Shown piece by piece: positions 18,028-25,713 of a DNA stretch of 64,000 nt. Location: the NCBI RefSeq assembly GCF_049537155.1, contig NZ_JBMVQZ010000010.1, positions 62,001-126,000 of the forward strand, written 5' to 3'. Each line of letters begins with the position of its first letter. The stretch's first letter is position 1. This DNA is from Limisphaera sp049537155 (GTDB lineage: Bacteria; Verrucomicrobiota; Verrucomicrobiia; Limisphaerales; Limisphaeraceae). The position numbers and the translations under genes are program-made. The notes under the pieces were generated by a model, which was not told where the DNA came from, made no database searches, and saw only the letters and a program-made list of their open reading frames with translations.

Positions 18028-18828
18028 ATGTCCGACACCAAAATCACTCCCGATCACATCCGGGCCATGAAGGCCAGGGGCGAACGCATCGCCGCCCTGA
18101 CGACCTACGATTACCCCATGACCCGCCTGTTGGACGAGGCGGGCATCCCCTTGCTGCTGGTGGGCGATTCGCTCGGCATGGTCGTGCTCGGACTGCCCGA
18201 CACCACCGGCGTGACACTCGAAGACATGGAACATCACGTCCGCGCCGCCGCCCGTGCACGGCCCCGTGCCCTGCTGGTCGCGGATCTGCCCGCCCACTCC
18301 TACGACACGCCGGAACAGGCCCTGGCCAGTGCCCGGCGCCTCGTGGCCGCCGGGGCCGAGGCTGTCAAGGCCGAAGGCGGTCGCGACATCCTCCCCCAGG
18401 TCCGCGCCATCGTAGGCGCCGGCATCCCCTACCTCGGACACCTCGGCATGTTGCCGCAGTCCGTGCATCTCGAGGGCGGTTACCACATCAAGGGACGCAC
18501 CGACACCGAGCGGCAACGGCTGCTGGCCGATGCCGAGGCGCTGGCCGGGGCGGGTGCCTTCGCCATCGTGCTGGAGCTGGTCACCCGCGCCGTTGCGGCC
18601 GAAATCACCCGACGCCTCCCCATCCCCACCATCGGCATCGGTTCCGGACCCGATTGCGACGGACAGATCCTCGTGACACACGATCTGATGGGGCTCCTGC
18701 CGTGGGTCCGGCTCCGGCACGCCCGGCCCCTGGCCGAACTGGGCAGGCTCATGACCGAGACAGCCCGACAATGGCGGCAACAGATCCAACACCCACCTTC
18801 CTCACCTGACGCACCCGCACAACCATGA
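18028..18828 (+). CDS. panB: 3-methyl-2-oxobutanoate hydroxymethyltransferase
   Basis: This 266-residue enzyme transfers a hydroxymethyl group from methylene-tetrahydrofolate to ketoisovalerate, giving ketopantoate for pantothenate and coenzyme A. Visible motifs are TTYDYPMTRLLDEAGI, LLVGDSLGMVVLG (metal and substrate site), AVKAEGG (catalytic region), PYLGHLGMLPQSV and GIGSGPDCDGQILV. Length and motif order are normal. It lies 30 bases after the heptose kinase, and its stop overlaps the next start by 4 bases. Confidence 0.95.
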   Translation: MSDTKITPDHIRAMKARGERIAALTTYDYPMTRLLDEAGIPLLLVGDSLGMVVLGLPDTTGVTLEDMEHHVRAAARARPRALLVADLPAHSYDTPEQALASARRLVAAGAEAVKAEGGRDILPQVRAIVGAGIPYLGHLGMLPQSVHLEGGYHIKGRTDTERQRLLADAEALAGAGAFAIVLELVTRAVAAEITRRLPIPTIGIGSGPDCDGQILVTHDLMGLLPWVRLRHARPLAELGRLMTETARQWRQQIQHPPSSPDAPAQP

Positions 18829-19199
18829 ACCCGCTCCGGCCGAAGAGCTGGTGTGCGTTCTACCTGTTAATGGCAGGCCTGGCGCTCGGACCGGGCTGTG
18901 CCAACCGGCCCGCCCCGCCCCCACCCGCCACCGCCGCAACCAACCCCGGCCCGGTCCTGCCCGATCTCCAGCAACCGGTCATCTGGATCGTCGGCCCGGT
19001 ACGGTGGCCGGTCGTGGACTGGCGCCGGGACCTGACCCTGGCCCGGGCCATCCTCGAGGCCGAGTACCTGCCCGCCACCGATCCCCGGCAGATCCTCATC
19101 CACCGCGGCACGCTGGCCATCCCCGTCGAACCTGCGCGCCTGTTGAACGGCGAGGACTGGGCCCTGCTGCCCGGCGACCGCATCGAAATCGTGCCGTGA
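18825..19199 (+). CDS. Small exported protein with SLBB-like C-terminus
   Basis: The protein has 124 residues. A hydrophobic signal segment (residues 10-22) ends at Cys25 in LGPGC, which resembles but does not exactly match a lipobox. A Pro/Ala-rich linker follows. Residues 50-124 look like one SLBB/ubiquitin-like fold, ending in LLPGDRIEIVP as in polysaccharide-export accessory domains. It overlaps panB by 4 bases (ATGA) and the next permease gene by 4 bases (GTGA), so translation of all three is probably coupled. The function is unknown; an envelope role alongside the permeases is an inference. Confidence 0.6.
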   Translation: MNPLRPKSWCAFYLLMAGLALGPGCANRPAPPPPATAATNPGPVLPDLQQPVIWIVGPVRWPVVDWRRDLTLARAILEAEYLPATDPRQILIHRGTLAIPVEPARLLNGEDWALLPGDRIEIVP

Positions 19200-20074
19200 A
19201 CCCACCGCTGTCCGGTTCCCCGCTTGAGTGGCGCCCGGCTTCCCCCTGGCAGGCCGCCACGGCTGCCCTCCGCAAATACCGCCAGGTCCTGGCCCTGGGC
19301 ATCCAGAATCACCTGGCCTACCGGTTCAACTTCCTGGCCCGGGTGCTCTTCAGCCTCATCCCGCTCACGGCCCTGCTCATGCTCTGGCGCACGATCTACG
19401 CCGGCCAGCCCGCGGGCGACACCGTCAGCGGTTACACCCTCCCCCAGATGCTCGCCTATTACCTCGTGGCAGCCTGGGTCAACGCCCTCACCGCCGTCAC
19501 CGAGGACGACTGGCAAATCGCAGCCGACATCCGCGACGGCAACATCAATCACCTGCTGGCCAAGCCGCTCGATTACCTGGGGTATCGGCTCTGCCTTTTC
19601 TTTTCCGGCCGGATCATCTACGCCGGCGTCGCGCTGTTGCCGTTGATCTTTTACGTGTGGCTGGCCGGCGTGCCGGTGCACGTGCCCGCAAACCCGGCGA
19701 CCTGGATCTGTTTCCTGGTCTCGCTGGTGCTGACCGCGCTGTTGCAGTTCTTCATTTCGTTTGCTCTGGCCATGCTGGCCTTCTGGGTGCTCGAGGTCTC
19801 CACCTTCATCTTCATCGTGTACGCCTTCGAGTACATCGCCAGCGGCCATCTGTTTCCGCTGGACATCCTGCCGGAGACGCTCCGGCGCCTGCTGCCCTGG
19901 ACCCCCTTCCCTTACGAGCTCTATTTCCCGGTGAGCATCTACCTGGAAAAAACCACCGGACCGGATCTCTGGCAGGGCCTGGCCCTCCAGACCGGCTGGG
20001 TGGCGGCGGCTTGGGCCCTGGCCCGGTGGGCCTGGCACCGCGGTCTGCGCCGCTACGGCGCCGTGGGAGGCTGA
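19196..20074 (+). CDS. ABC-2-type transporter permease (COG4587-like)
   Basis: The protein has 292 residues and six hydrophobic helices, starting with the pre-TM helix RKYRQVLALGIQNHLAYRFNF typical of this family (shown over two phrases: RKYRQVLALG, IQNHLAYRFN). These permeases pair with a second one (COG3694 type) and normally with a COG4586 ATPase. The GTG start at 19196 overlaps the preceding stop; no ATG lies near enough. The partner permease follows after 3 bases. No ATPase gene is adjacent, so the nucleotide-binding subunit must be encoded elsewhere. Substrate unknown. Confidence 0.85.
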   Translation: MNPPLSGSPLEWRPASPWQAATAALRKYRQVLALGIQNHLAYRFNFLARVLFSLIPLTALLMLWRTIYAGQPAGDTVSGYTLPQMLAYYLVAAWVNALTAVTEDDWQIAADIRDGNINHLLAKPLDYLGYRLCLFFSGRIIYAGVALLPLIFYVWLAGVPVHVPANPATWICFLVSLVLTALLQFFISFALAMLAFWVLEVSTFIFIVYAFEYIASGHLFPLDILPETLRRLLPWTPFPYELYFPVSIYLEKTTGPDLWQGLALQTGWVAAAWALARWAWHRGLRRYGAVGG

Positions 20075-20077
20075 ACG

Positions 20078-20932
20078 ATGGAAGGACCCACGCCAACCAC
20101 CCCCGCGCCAGGTTCGATCCCCCCGCCCCACCCGGGCTGGGTGCGACGCCATCTGCGCGTTTACGCCGCCCTCTGGCGCAATTCCGTCACGCGCGAGATG
20201 ACCTTCAAGACCAATTTCCTCCTCTGGATCGTGGTCGAGCTGTTGTGGTTCGCGCTCCAGCTCTGTTTCATCGGCGTGCTGTATCTCCACACCGAATCCA
20301 TCGGCACCTGGACGAAGTGGCAGGTCGTCCTGCTGGTGGGCACGAGCCATTTCATCCAGGAACTCTTCCAGGCCTTTTTCCTCATCAACTGCGCCAACCT
20401 CAGCGAGCTGGTTCGCACGGGCAAACTGGATTTCCTCCTGCTCCTGCCCGCCAACTCGCGCTTTCTCGTTTCGCTGCGGCAGGTGGACCTCGGCAGTTTC
20501 GTCAACGCTGCCACGGCCCTGGTGGTGATGGGTTACGCGGTCCATCAGCTCGAGCTGGAGCTCACCGCGGGACGGTTGCTGGCCTTCTCGGCGCTCTGCC
20601 TGTGCGGGATCCTGGTGCATTACTCGCTGATGTTTTTGCTGGCATCCGTCAGTTTCTGGACCGTCAAGGCGCAGGGCATTGTCTGGGGGTACTACAACCT
20701 GTTTCAGTTGGCGCGCATGCCCGACGAGGCGTTCCGGGGCCTGTTTCGTGTGGTCTTTACGTTCGTCCTTCCCGTGCTGCTGGTCACCAACGTGCCGGTG
20801 CGCGTGCTGGCCGCGAAACTGGAGTCGCCCTTCTGGCCGTGCCTATTGGTCCTGCTGGCGGCCGGCTGCCTGGTGGTCTCGGAATGGGGTTGGCGCCTTT
20901 CCCTGCGCCGATACACCAGCGCCAGTTCCTGA
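20078..20932 (+). CDS. ABC-2-type transporter permease (COG3694-like)
   Basis: This is a 284-residue inner-membrane protein with about six helices. The characteristic segment after the first loop is LVGTSHFIQELFQAFFLINC, followed by LSELVRTGKLDFLLLLPANS, a loop also conserved in the sister permease family (compare DGNINHLLAKPLDY in the preceding protein). It is the last gene of the operon that begins at thiG. Together with the preceding permease it should form the membrane part of an exporter or importer whose cargo is unknown. Confidence 0.85.
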   Translation: MEGPTPTTPAPGSIPPPHPGWVRRHLRVYAALWRNSVTREMTFKTNFLLWIVVELLWFALQLCFIGVLYLHTESIGTWTKWQVVLLVGTSHFIQELFQAFFLINCANLSELVRTGKLDFLLLLPANSRFLVSLRQVDLGSFVNAATALVVMGYAVHQLELELTAGRLLAFSALCLCGILVHYSLMFLLASVSFWTVKAQGIVWGYYNLFQLARMPDEAFRGLFRVVFTFVLPVLLVTNVPVRVLAAKLESPFWPCLLVLLAAGCLVVSEWGWRLSLRRYTSASS

Positions 20933-20970
20933 GAGTCCGGCTCGCGCCCATGCGCCGCGCCGGACCGGGC

Positions 20971-21786
20971 TCAAAGCCGGCCCCGCTGACGGCGCGCCTC
21001 GTAGAGAAACACCGCCGAGGCGCTGCCCACGTTCAGCGAGTCGACCTCCGGCGGCATGGGGATCGCCACCATCTCATCGCACACGGCCACCGTGGCGTCG
21101 GTCAGCCCGCTGCCCTCGCTGCCGAAAACCACACAACAGTCGCCACGCAGGTCGGCCCGCCAAAGGGGCGTGGCCTCGGGCCGTGGATGCGCCGCCACGC
21201 AACGAATCCCGTGTGCCTGCAACTCTCTCAGGGTGTGCGTCAGCCGCACCGCCTCCACCACCGGCATGCGAAAGATCGTGCCCATCGAGGTCCGCACCGC
21301 CCGGCGCAGCCAGGGGCTGCTGGAAGTCTCCCCCACCACCAGCGCCTGCACACCGAAGGCGGCGCTGTTCCGCACCAGTACCCCCACGTTCTCCGCGTTC
21401 GACAGCCCTTCGATCGCCACCCACAACCGCGGCCGGGCCGATCCGGCCAGCAGTTCCTCCAGGGGCCGCGGCGGCGGGATTCGGGCCACCGCCAGCACGC
21501 CCTGGTACATCGTGAATCCCGTGAGCGTCTCCAACAGCGCTTTCTCCCCCACGAACACCCGAATCCTCTCCGGCCGGGCCTCCAGCTGCGGCGCCAGGAT
21601 CTCCAGCCACTTCGGCGGCAGCAGCATGGACACGATCTCCAGATCCGATTCCAACAGCCGCCGCACCACCTTCTCCCCCTCGGCCACGAACAGGTTCATC
21701 GCCCGGTGCGTGGCGTCCCAGCGCATCGTCCGGTAGGGTCGCAACTCCGGCCGCTCAAAATCCGTGATCCGCTCCACCTCGTACAT
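20971..21786 (-). CDS. SpoU/TrmH-family RNA 2'-O-methyltransferase
   Basis: This is a 271-residue knotted (SPOUT) methylase. An N-terminal substrate-binding domain (about 1-105) precedes the catalytic domain. Motif 1 is NAENVGVLVRNSAAFG, motif 2 is CVVFGSEGSGL, and motif 3 is IPMPPEVDSLNVGSASAV, all in the right order. It methylates the ribose of a tRNA or rRNA nucleotide using SAM; which one cannot be said. It is the last gene of a three-gene minus-strand operon, 6 bases after the DUF2835 gene. Confidence 0.9.
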   Translation of the reverse strand: MYEVERITDFERPELRPYRTMRWDATHRAMNLFVAEGEKVVRRLLESDLEIVSMLLPPKWLEILAPQLEARPERIRVFVGEKALLETLTGFTMYQGVLAVARIPPPRPLEELLAGSARPRLWVAIEGLSNAENVGVLVRNSAAFGVQALVVGETSSSPWLRRAVRTSMGTIFRMPVVEAVRLTHTLRELQAHGIRCVAAHPRPEATPLWRADLRGDCCVVFGSEGSGLTDATVAVCDEMVAIPMPPEVDSLNVGSASAVFLYEARRQRGRL

Positions 21787-21792
21787 CGCCGA

Positions 21793-22050
21793 TCACCCCC
21801 GGCCGCGCCCCTCGGCCGGGGTCGGACCCGGCTCGATCCGTTCCAGCCGGGCATGCCGAAACTGATCGTCGCAGGTCAGCACGAATCGCCCGCAAATCCC
21901 CTCCGGTGTGAGAAACCGCTGCAACAACCGGGCCGGAAACTCCACCACCAGCCCCTCATGTGACCGGGCACGCACCGTCCGGGCCTCGCCCCGATAATAG
22001 GGCAGGAACTCTTCCGGGGTCAGCCGAAGGTCGAAGGTAAACCGCGGCAT
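21793..22050 (-). CDS. DUF2835-like small protein
   Basis: This 85-residue protein has the layout of the DUF2835 family. It has a central pattern YYRGEARTVRARSHEGLVVEF, a conserved FPARLLQRFLTPEGICGRF segment and a final beta-strand pair. The last 15 residues are Gly/Arg/Pro-rich. Function unknown; the fold is probably a small beta barrel. It lies between the metallo-hydrolase gene (17-base gap) and the RNA methylase gene (6-base gap), so co-expression is certain enough to suggest a shared RNA-related context. Confidence 0.7.
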   Translation of the reverse strand: MPRFTFDLRLTPEEFLPYYRGEARTVRARSHEGLVVEFPARLLQRFLTPEGICGRFVLTCDDQFRHARLERIEPGPTPAEGRGRG

Positions 22051-22067
22051 GGCCTGCGTGGCACCCC

Positions 22068-22850
22068 TCAGAACGCCAGCGTGGGTGAGGGCCGGTCCTG
22101 CGTCGTCACCGTCACCTGCACGTGCCGGGCACCCACCCGTTCGATCCGTTCCCGAATCGCCTCCAGCGCCAGCTCCGGCCGGTTGCAGTCCCGGCTCAAA
22201 TGCGCCAGGTAAAGGTGTTGCATCTCCTCGCTGACCACCTGTTCGAACCCGTCCGCCGCCGCCTCATTCGAAAGATGCCCGTGCCGGCTCAGGATCCGCT
22301 GTTTCAGGCTCCACGGCCGGTGCGGGCATTCCTGCAGCATTCGCACATCGTGGTTGGTTTCCAGGACCAGTACACGCGCCCGCCGCACGCGCTCCCCCAC
22401 CAGCCGCGTGAAATGCCCCAGATCCGTCGCAAACGCCACGTTGCCCGCGGGCGTCCGCAACACAAACCCCACCGGATCCTGGGCATCATGCGGCAGACTG
22501 AAACTCTCCACCACCACGTCCCCGACCTCAAAGGTCGCCCCTGTCGTGAACAACCGAAAATCGAACGGCATCTCGTGATACCGCACGATCTCCTCGGCGG
22601 TGGCTCGGTTGCAGTACACCGGCAGACCCAGTTTGCCCGCCAGACCCGCCAAACCGACAATGTGATCGCTGTGCTCGTGCGTCACTAGGATCCCGTGCAA
22701 CGTCTCCGGGGATCGACCGATCTGTGCCAGACGCAGCCGGATCTGGCGCGGGGAAAACCCCGCGTCAATCAACAGCCGGGTCTCCTCCGTCTCCAGGTAC
22801 GCGCAGTTCCCGCCCGAACCACTGCCCAGAATCGTCAGTCGCACAGCCAC
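22068..22850 (-). CDS. Metallo-beta-lactamase-fold hydrolase (YycJ/WalJ-like)
   Basis: The protein has about 260 residues. The fold starts with LTILGSGSGGNCAYLE, and the zinc motif is THEHSDHIVGL. Later ligands are in SLPHDAQDPVGF, FATDLGHF and LAHLSRDCNRPEL. These mark the YycJ/WalJ group of metallo-beta-lactamase proteins, thought to act as nucleases or phosphodiesterases. I chose the GTG at 22850 because the fold begins two codons later; an upstream ATG at 22949 would add 33 residues of no recognisable content. First gene of the operon with DUF2835 and the RNA methylase. Confidence 0.85.
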   Translation of the reverse strand: MAVRLTILGSGSGGNCAYLETEETRLLIDAGFSPRQIRLRLAQIGRSPETLHGILVTHEHSDHIVGLAGLAGKLGLPVYCNRATAEEIVRYHEMPFDFRLFTTGATFEVGDVVVESFSLPHDAQDPVGFVLRTPAGNVAFATDLGHFTRLVGERVRRARVLVLETNHDVRMLQECPHRPWSLKQRILSRHGHLSNEAAADGFEQVVSEEMQHLYLAHLSRDCNRPELALEAIRERIERVGARHVQVTVTTQDRPSPTLAF

Positions 22851-23143
22851 GCCGTGACAGTAGGAACGCCCACCCGGACACGCAAACGTTTTGTCGCGCC
22901 CCACCGTCGCGGCGACCCCGGCGGCGGGGCTCGTCGCCCCGGCCGGCACCCCCGCCTGCTTGCAGCCCTCGGCCGGGCGCGGATGCTGTCAATTTCGGTG
23001 CTTTACCGTCAGCCGGGCCGGGCGTATCCATGAGGCGACCGGCTGCGGAGCCGTTGCACCCGAGCCGCCGGGACCGGACCATCGGCAGGCGACCGTGTCC
23101 CGCCGGGCTGGACGACCGCACCGGGGCCGGCGCGAAGATCGCC
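22851..23143. other. Intergenic region between divergent genes
   Basis: About 290 very GC-rich bases separate the metallo-hydrolase start from the fumarase-type gene. A perfect TTGACA (minus strand, 22987-22992) is present but has no matching -10 box at normal spacing. On the plus strand TTTACC and TATCCA near 23006-23035 are 17 bases apart and could be a weak promoter. I see no gene or RNA structure. Confidence 0.3.
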
Positions 23144-23719
23144 ATGATTGCATTGCGTACGCCCTTGACCGAAGAACAGGTTCGCGCCCTGCGCGTCGGA
23201 GACGAGGTCTCGTTGACCGGTATCGTCTACACCGGTCGCGATGCGGTACACAAATACCTCCACGAAGGAGGCAGCCTGCCCGAAGGGGTCAACCTCCAGG
23301 GTGGCGTGCTGTATCACTGTGGTCCGGTGATGCTGCGTGAGCCCGACGGCTCGTGGCGGTGTGCCGCGGCCGGACCCACCACTTCCATTCGGGAAGAACC
23401 TTACCAGGCGGATATCATCCGCAGATTCGGCATCCGCGCCGTGATTGGCAAGGGAGGCATGGGGCCCCGGACCCTGGCCGCGTGCAAGGAATGCGGCGCC
23501 GTCTACCTCCATGCCGTCGGCGGGGCCGCCCAGGTCCTGGCGGAACGCGTCCGGCGCGTGCGCGACGTGTATTTCCTCGAGCAATTCGGCGCACCCGAAG
23601 CCATCTGGGTTCTGGAAGTGGAAGATTTCCCCGCGGTGGTCACCATGGACGCCCACGGCCGATCCCTCCACGATGAAATCTACGAACGCAGCCGGGCCGA
23701 GCTGCTGAAGCGGTTGTAA
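23144..23719 (+). CDS. Fumarate hydratase / tartrate dehydratase class I, beta subunit
   Basis: This 191-residue protein equals the C-terminal (beta) part of class I iron-sulfur fumarases, or the TtdB subunit of two-subunit tartrate dehydratases and fumarases. Signs are LTGIVYTGRDAVHKYL, LYHCGPVML, the conserved IGKGGMGPRTL and YLHAVGGAAQVLAERV. The active dimer needs an alpha subunit that holds the 4Fe-4S cluster; none lies next to it. The true substrate (fumarate or another hydroxy acid) cannot be decided without the alpha subunit. The ATG at 23144 matches the family start. Confidence 0.88.
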   Translation: MIALRTPLTEEQVRALRVGDEVSLTGIVYTGRDAVHKYLHEGGSLPEGVNLQGGVLYHCGPVMLREPDGSWRCAAAGPTTSIREEPYQADIIRRFGIRAVIGKGGMGPRTLAACKECGAVYLHAVGGAAQVLAERVRRVRDVYFLEQFGAPEAIWVLEVEDFPAVVTMDAHGRSLHDEIYERSRAELLKRL

Positions 23720-23833
23720 CCGACAGGGTCGCCCGCCCGGGAACCGACCCGACGGGCCGGAGGGCCGCCCGGGGTTCGCAACCCGGCCGGCCGGGTCCGG
23801 CCGCGCGTGGCAAGACAGGGCCCCTTCCGGCCG

Positions 23834-25630
23834 CTACCACCCCACCGGTTGCCCGGCATTTTCCCGGCGCAGAAACTCCCACAGCGGCGCGTAATAGTCG
23901 AGCATCGGCCGGGCCGAAAGGTCCGCGCCGGTTGCCTCGCGGATCAGGTCGCGCCAGTCGCGCGTGGCACCGGCCCGCATGATCCGCAACAGAAAACGCC
24001 CCACTTCCGGCCTCCCGTAAAAATCCGTCTGGCGCGGGTCCTGCCCCAGCTCCCGGGCCAGGTGCATGTGCAACTGGTACTTGATCAGGAAGGCATGGGC
24101 GTACTTGTAGTACTCGGCCGGATCATCGTTGATGTGTGTCTTGGTGGCCGCGTCGCAGTACTCCTCGCCTCGCGGCGTCGGCGGGGCGATGCCCTGGTAC
24201 TTCTCCACGTACTCCCACCACCGGCGATTCAACTGGTCGGCCGGCAGGTCCAGCTCGTAAAAATCGTGTTCCCATGAGGCCATCACGCCGGCCGCCCAGG
24301 GGATGAACACGACCTGTTCGAGGGCCGCCTGCAACAGCCAGCGCAGGTCCTGCGGGTCGAGTCCCTCCGGCCACAGGCCCAGCCGTTTCAGGTAGGGCGG
24401 CTGCACCGTGGGCGTGGCCAGCGTCTCGGCCATGGCCTCGTGCATGGCCGGGCTGGCACCCCGCCGCAGCACCGCCGGCACATCCGGACGGTCATAGGCC
24501 AGGAAGTAAAACACGTGCCCCATTTCATGATGGGCCGTGGCGAACCACGCAAAGTTGGGCTTCACGTTCATGAGCGACCGCACGTCGCCCTGCAGGTCCA
24601 TGTCCCAGGCCGATGCGTGGGTGTTCTTCTTGCGCGGACTGTCGGCCGGCAGCTCGTACAGGTCGGACAACTTCCAGAAGCTTTCCGGCACCTTGGGCAG
24701 GCCCAACGATTCGCCGTAGGCCACCGCCTGGCGCACCAACCACTCGGCCGACCGGTCCCGAAAGTAAGGGTCCAGGTCCAGTCCCTCCACCAGCCCGGGC
24801 CATTCCTGTCCCCAACGATTCGGCAACCAATGTGCCGGAATCAGCCGCGGGACCGGTTGCCCGTACCGCGCCGCCAACCGGCGCCGCGCCCAGGCATGCA
24901 ACTGCTCGTAAAGCGGCCGGATCTCCTGCACCAGACGCTCGTGAAACGTGCGCAACTCCGGCACGGTCATCCCGAAATGCGCCGCCCGCAATGCGTAGTA
25001 GGAGCTGTATCCCATCTCGCGCGCCAGGCGGTTCCGCAGATCCCGCAGGCGCAGCAGACCCTCCTTCAGCGCCACGCCCGATTCCTTGCTCGCCTCCCAG
25101 ACGGCCAGACGCTCGGCCAGGTTGGTGCTGGTCAGGAGGAGGTCATCAATCTGGTTGACGGTGATCCGTTCGGTGCGGTCGCTGCCGGGCCGCCGCCACC
25201 GGAATTCGAATCCGTCCAACGTCGCGCTCTGGCGCGCCTCCGCCGCCACCCGTTCCCGCACCACGTCCGGCAGGGTCCCCGGACATTCCGCAGCCAGGCG
25301 CTGGATCATCTCCAGTTGACGGCGCACCAGATCCTCCCCGACCGGCACCGAGGACAACAACTCCCGGCACTCCTCCACCACCCAGGGACTCCCCACAAAA
25401 GCGGCCAGGGCGGCGTCCGCCCCCACACGCCGGCCCGTGTGTTCCGGCCGCACATCCGTGGCCGCCAGCCACTGCGCCTCCTGCGCCACCTGATACAGCC
25501 GTTGATAGGTCGCGTTGTAAAACTCCAGAAACGCCCGCGCCCGGGCCGACGTGGTTTCCGCACCCCCCGTGTTCATGACACCGGCCATCATCGCCAGGCT
25601 CAAACCAGCGCAAGCCAACCTCGTCTGCAT
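23834..25630 (-). CDS. Secreted M2-family peptidyl-dipeptidase (ACE-like)
   Basis: This 598-residue zinc peptidase belongs to the angiotensin-converting-enzyme family. The start at 25630 gives a signal peptide of about 25 residues; an upstream ATG at 25681 would overlap the promoter. The zinc site HEMGH is at residues 368-372 and the third ligand is probably Glu398 in MHEAMAE. Other family stretches are REMGYSSYYALRAAHFG and FIPWAAGVMASWEHDFYEL. It cleaves dipeptides from peptide C-termini outside the cytoplasm. It is divergent from the radical SAM gene with only 83 bases between them. Confidence 0.9.
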   Translation of the reverse strand: MQTRLACAGLSLAMMAGVMNTGGAETTSARARAFLEFYNATYQRLYQVAQEAQWLAATDVRPEHTGRRVGADAALAAFVGSPWVVEECRELLSSVPVGEDLVRRQLEMIQRLAAECPGTLPDVVRERVAAEARQSATLDGFEFRWRRPGSDRTERITVNQIDDLLLTSTNLAERLAVWEASKESGVALKEGLLRLRDLRNRLAREMGYSSYYALRAAHFGMTVPELRTFHERLVQEIRPLYEQLHAWARRRLAARYGQPVPRLIPAHWLPNRWGQEWPGLVEGLDLDPYFRDRSAEWLVRQAVAYGESLGLPKVPESFWKLSDLYELPADSPRKKNTHASAWDMDLQGDVRSLMNVKPNFAWFATAHHEMGHVFYFLAYDRPDVPAVLRRGASPAMHEAMAETLATPTVQPPYLKRLGLWPEGLDPQDLRWLLQAALEQVVFIPWAAGVMASWEHDFYELDLPADQLNRRWWEYVEKYQGIAPPTPRGEEYCDAATKTHINDDPAEYYKYAHAFLIKYQLHMHLARELGQDPRQTDFYGRPEVGRFLLRIMRAGATRDWRDLIREATGADLSARPMLDYYAPLWEFLRRENAGQPVGW

Positions 25631-25638
25631 CGAACGCG

Positions 25639-25667
25639 AAGGTAGATGGCGTCCCTGTCGCCAACAA
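25639..25667 (-). promoter_or_regulatory. Promoter of the M2 peptidase gene, leaderless spacing
   Basis: On the minus strand TTGTTG (25662-25667), a 17-base spacer and TACCTT (25639-25644) end 8 bases before the ATG at 25630. The opposite strand carries TAGCTT (25699-25704), 9 bases before the radical SAM start, with a poor -35 box. Confidence 0.45.
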
Positions 25668-25713
25668 ATCCGAAATCGCAACCCGGGCGTCCCTGGGCTA
25701 GCTTGAAGCCTGC

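Noticed and set aside
16174..18792. Minus-strand open frame of 872 codons
   Set aside because: Antisense to thiG, the heptose kinase and panB, which are clearly recognisable on the other strand.
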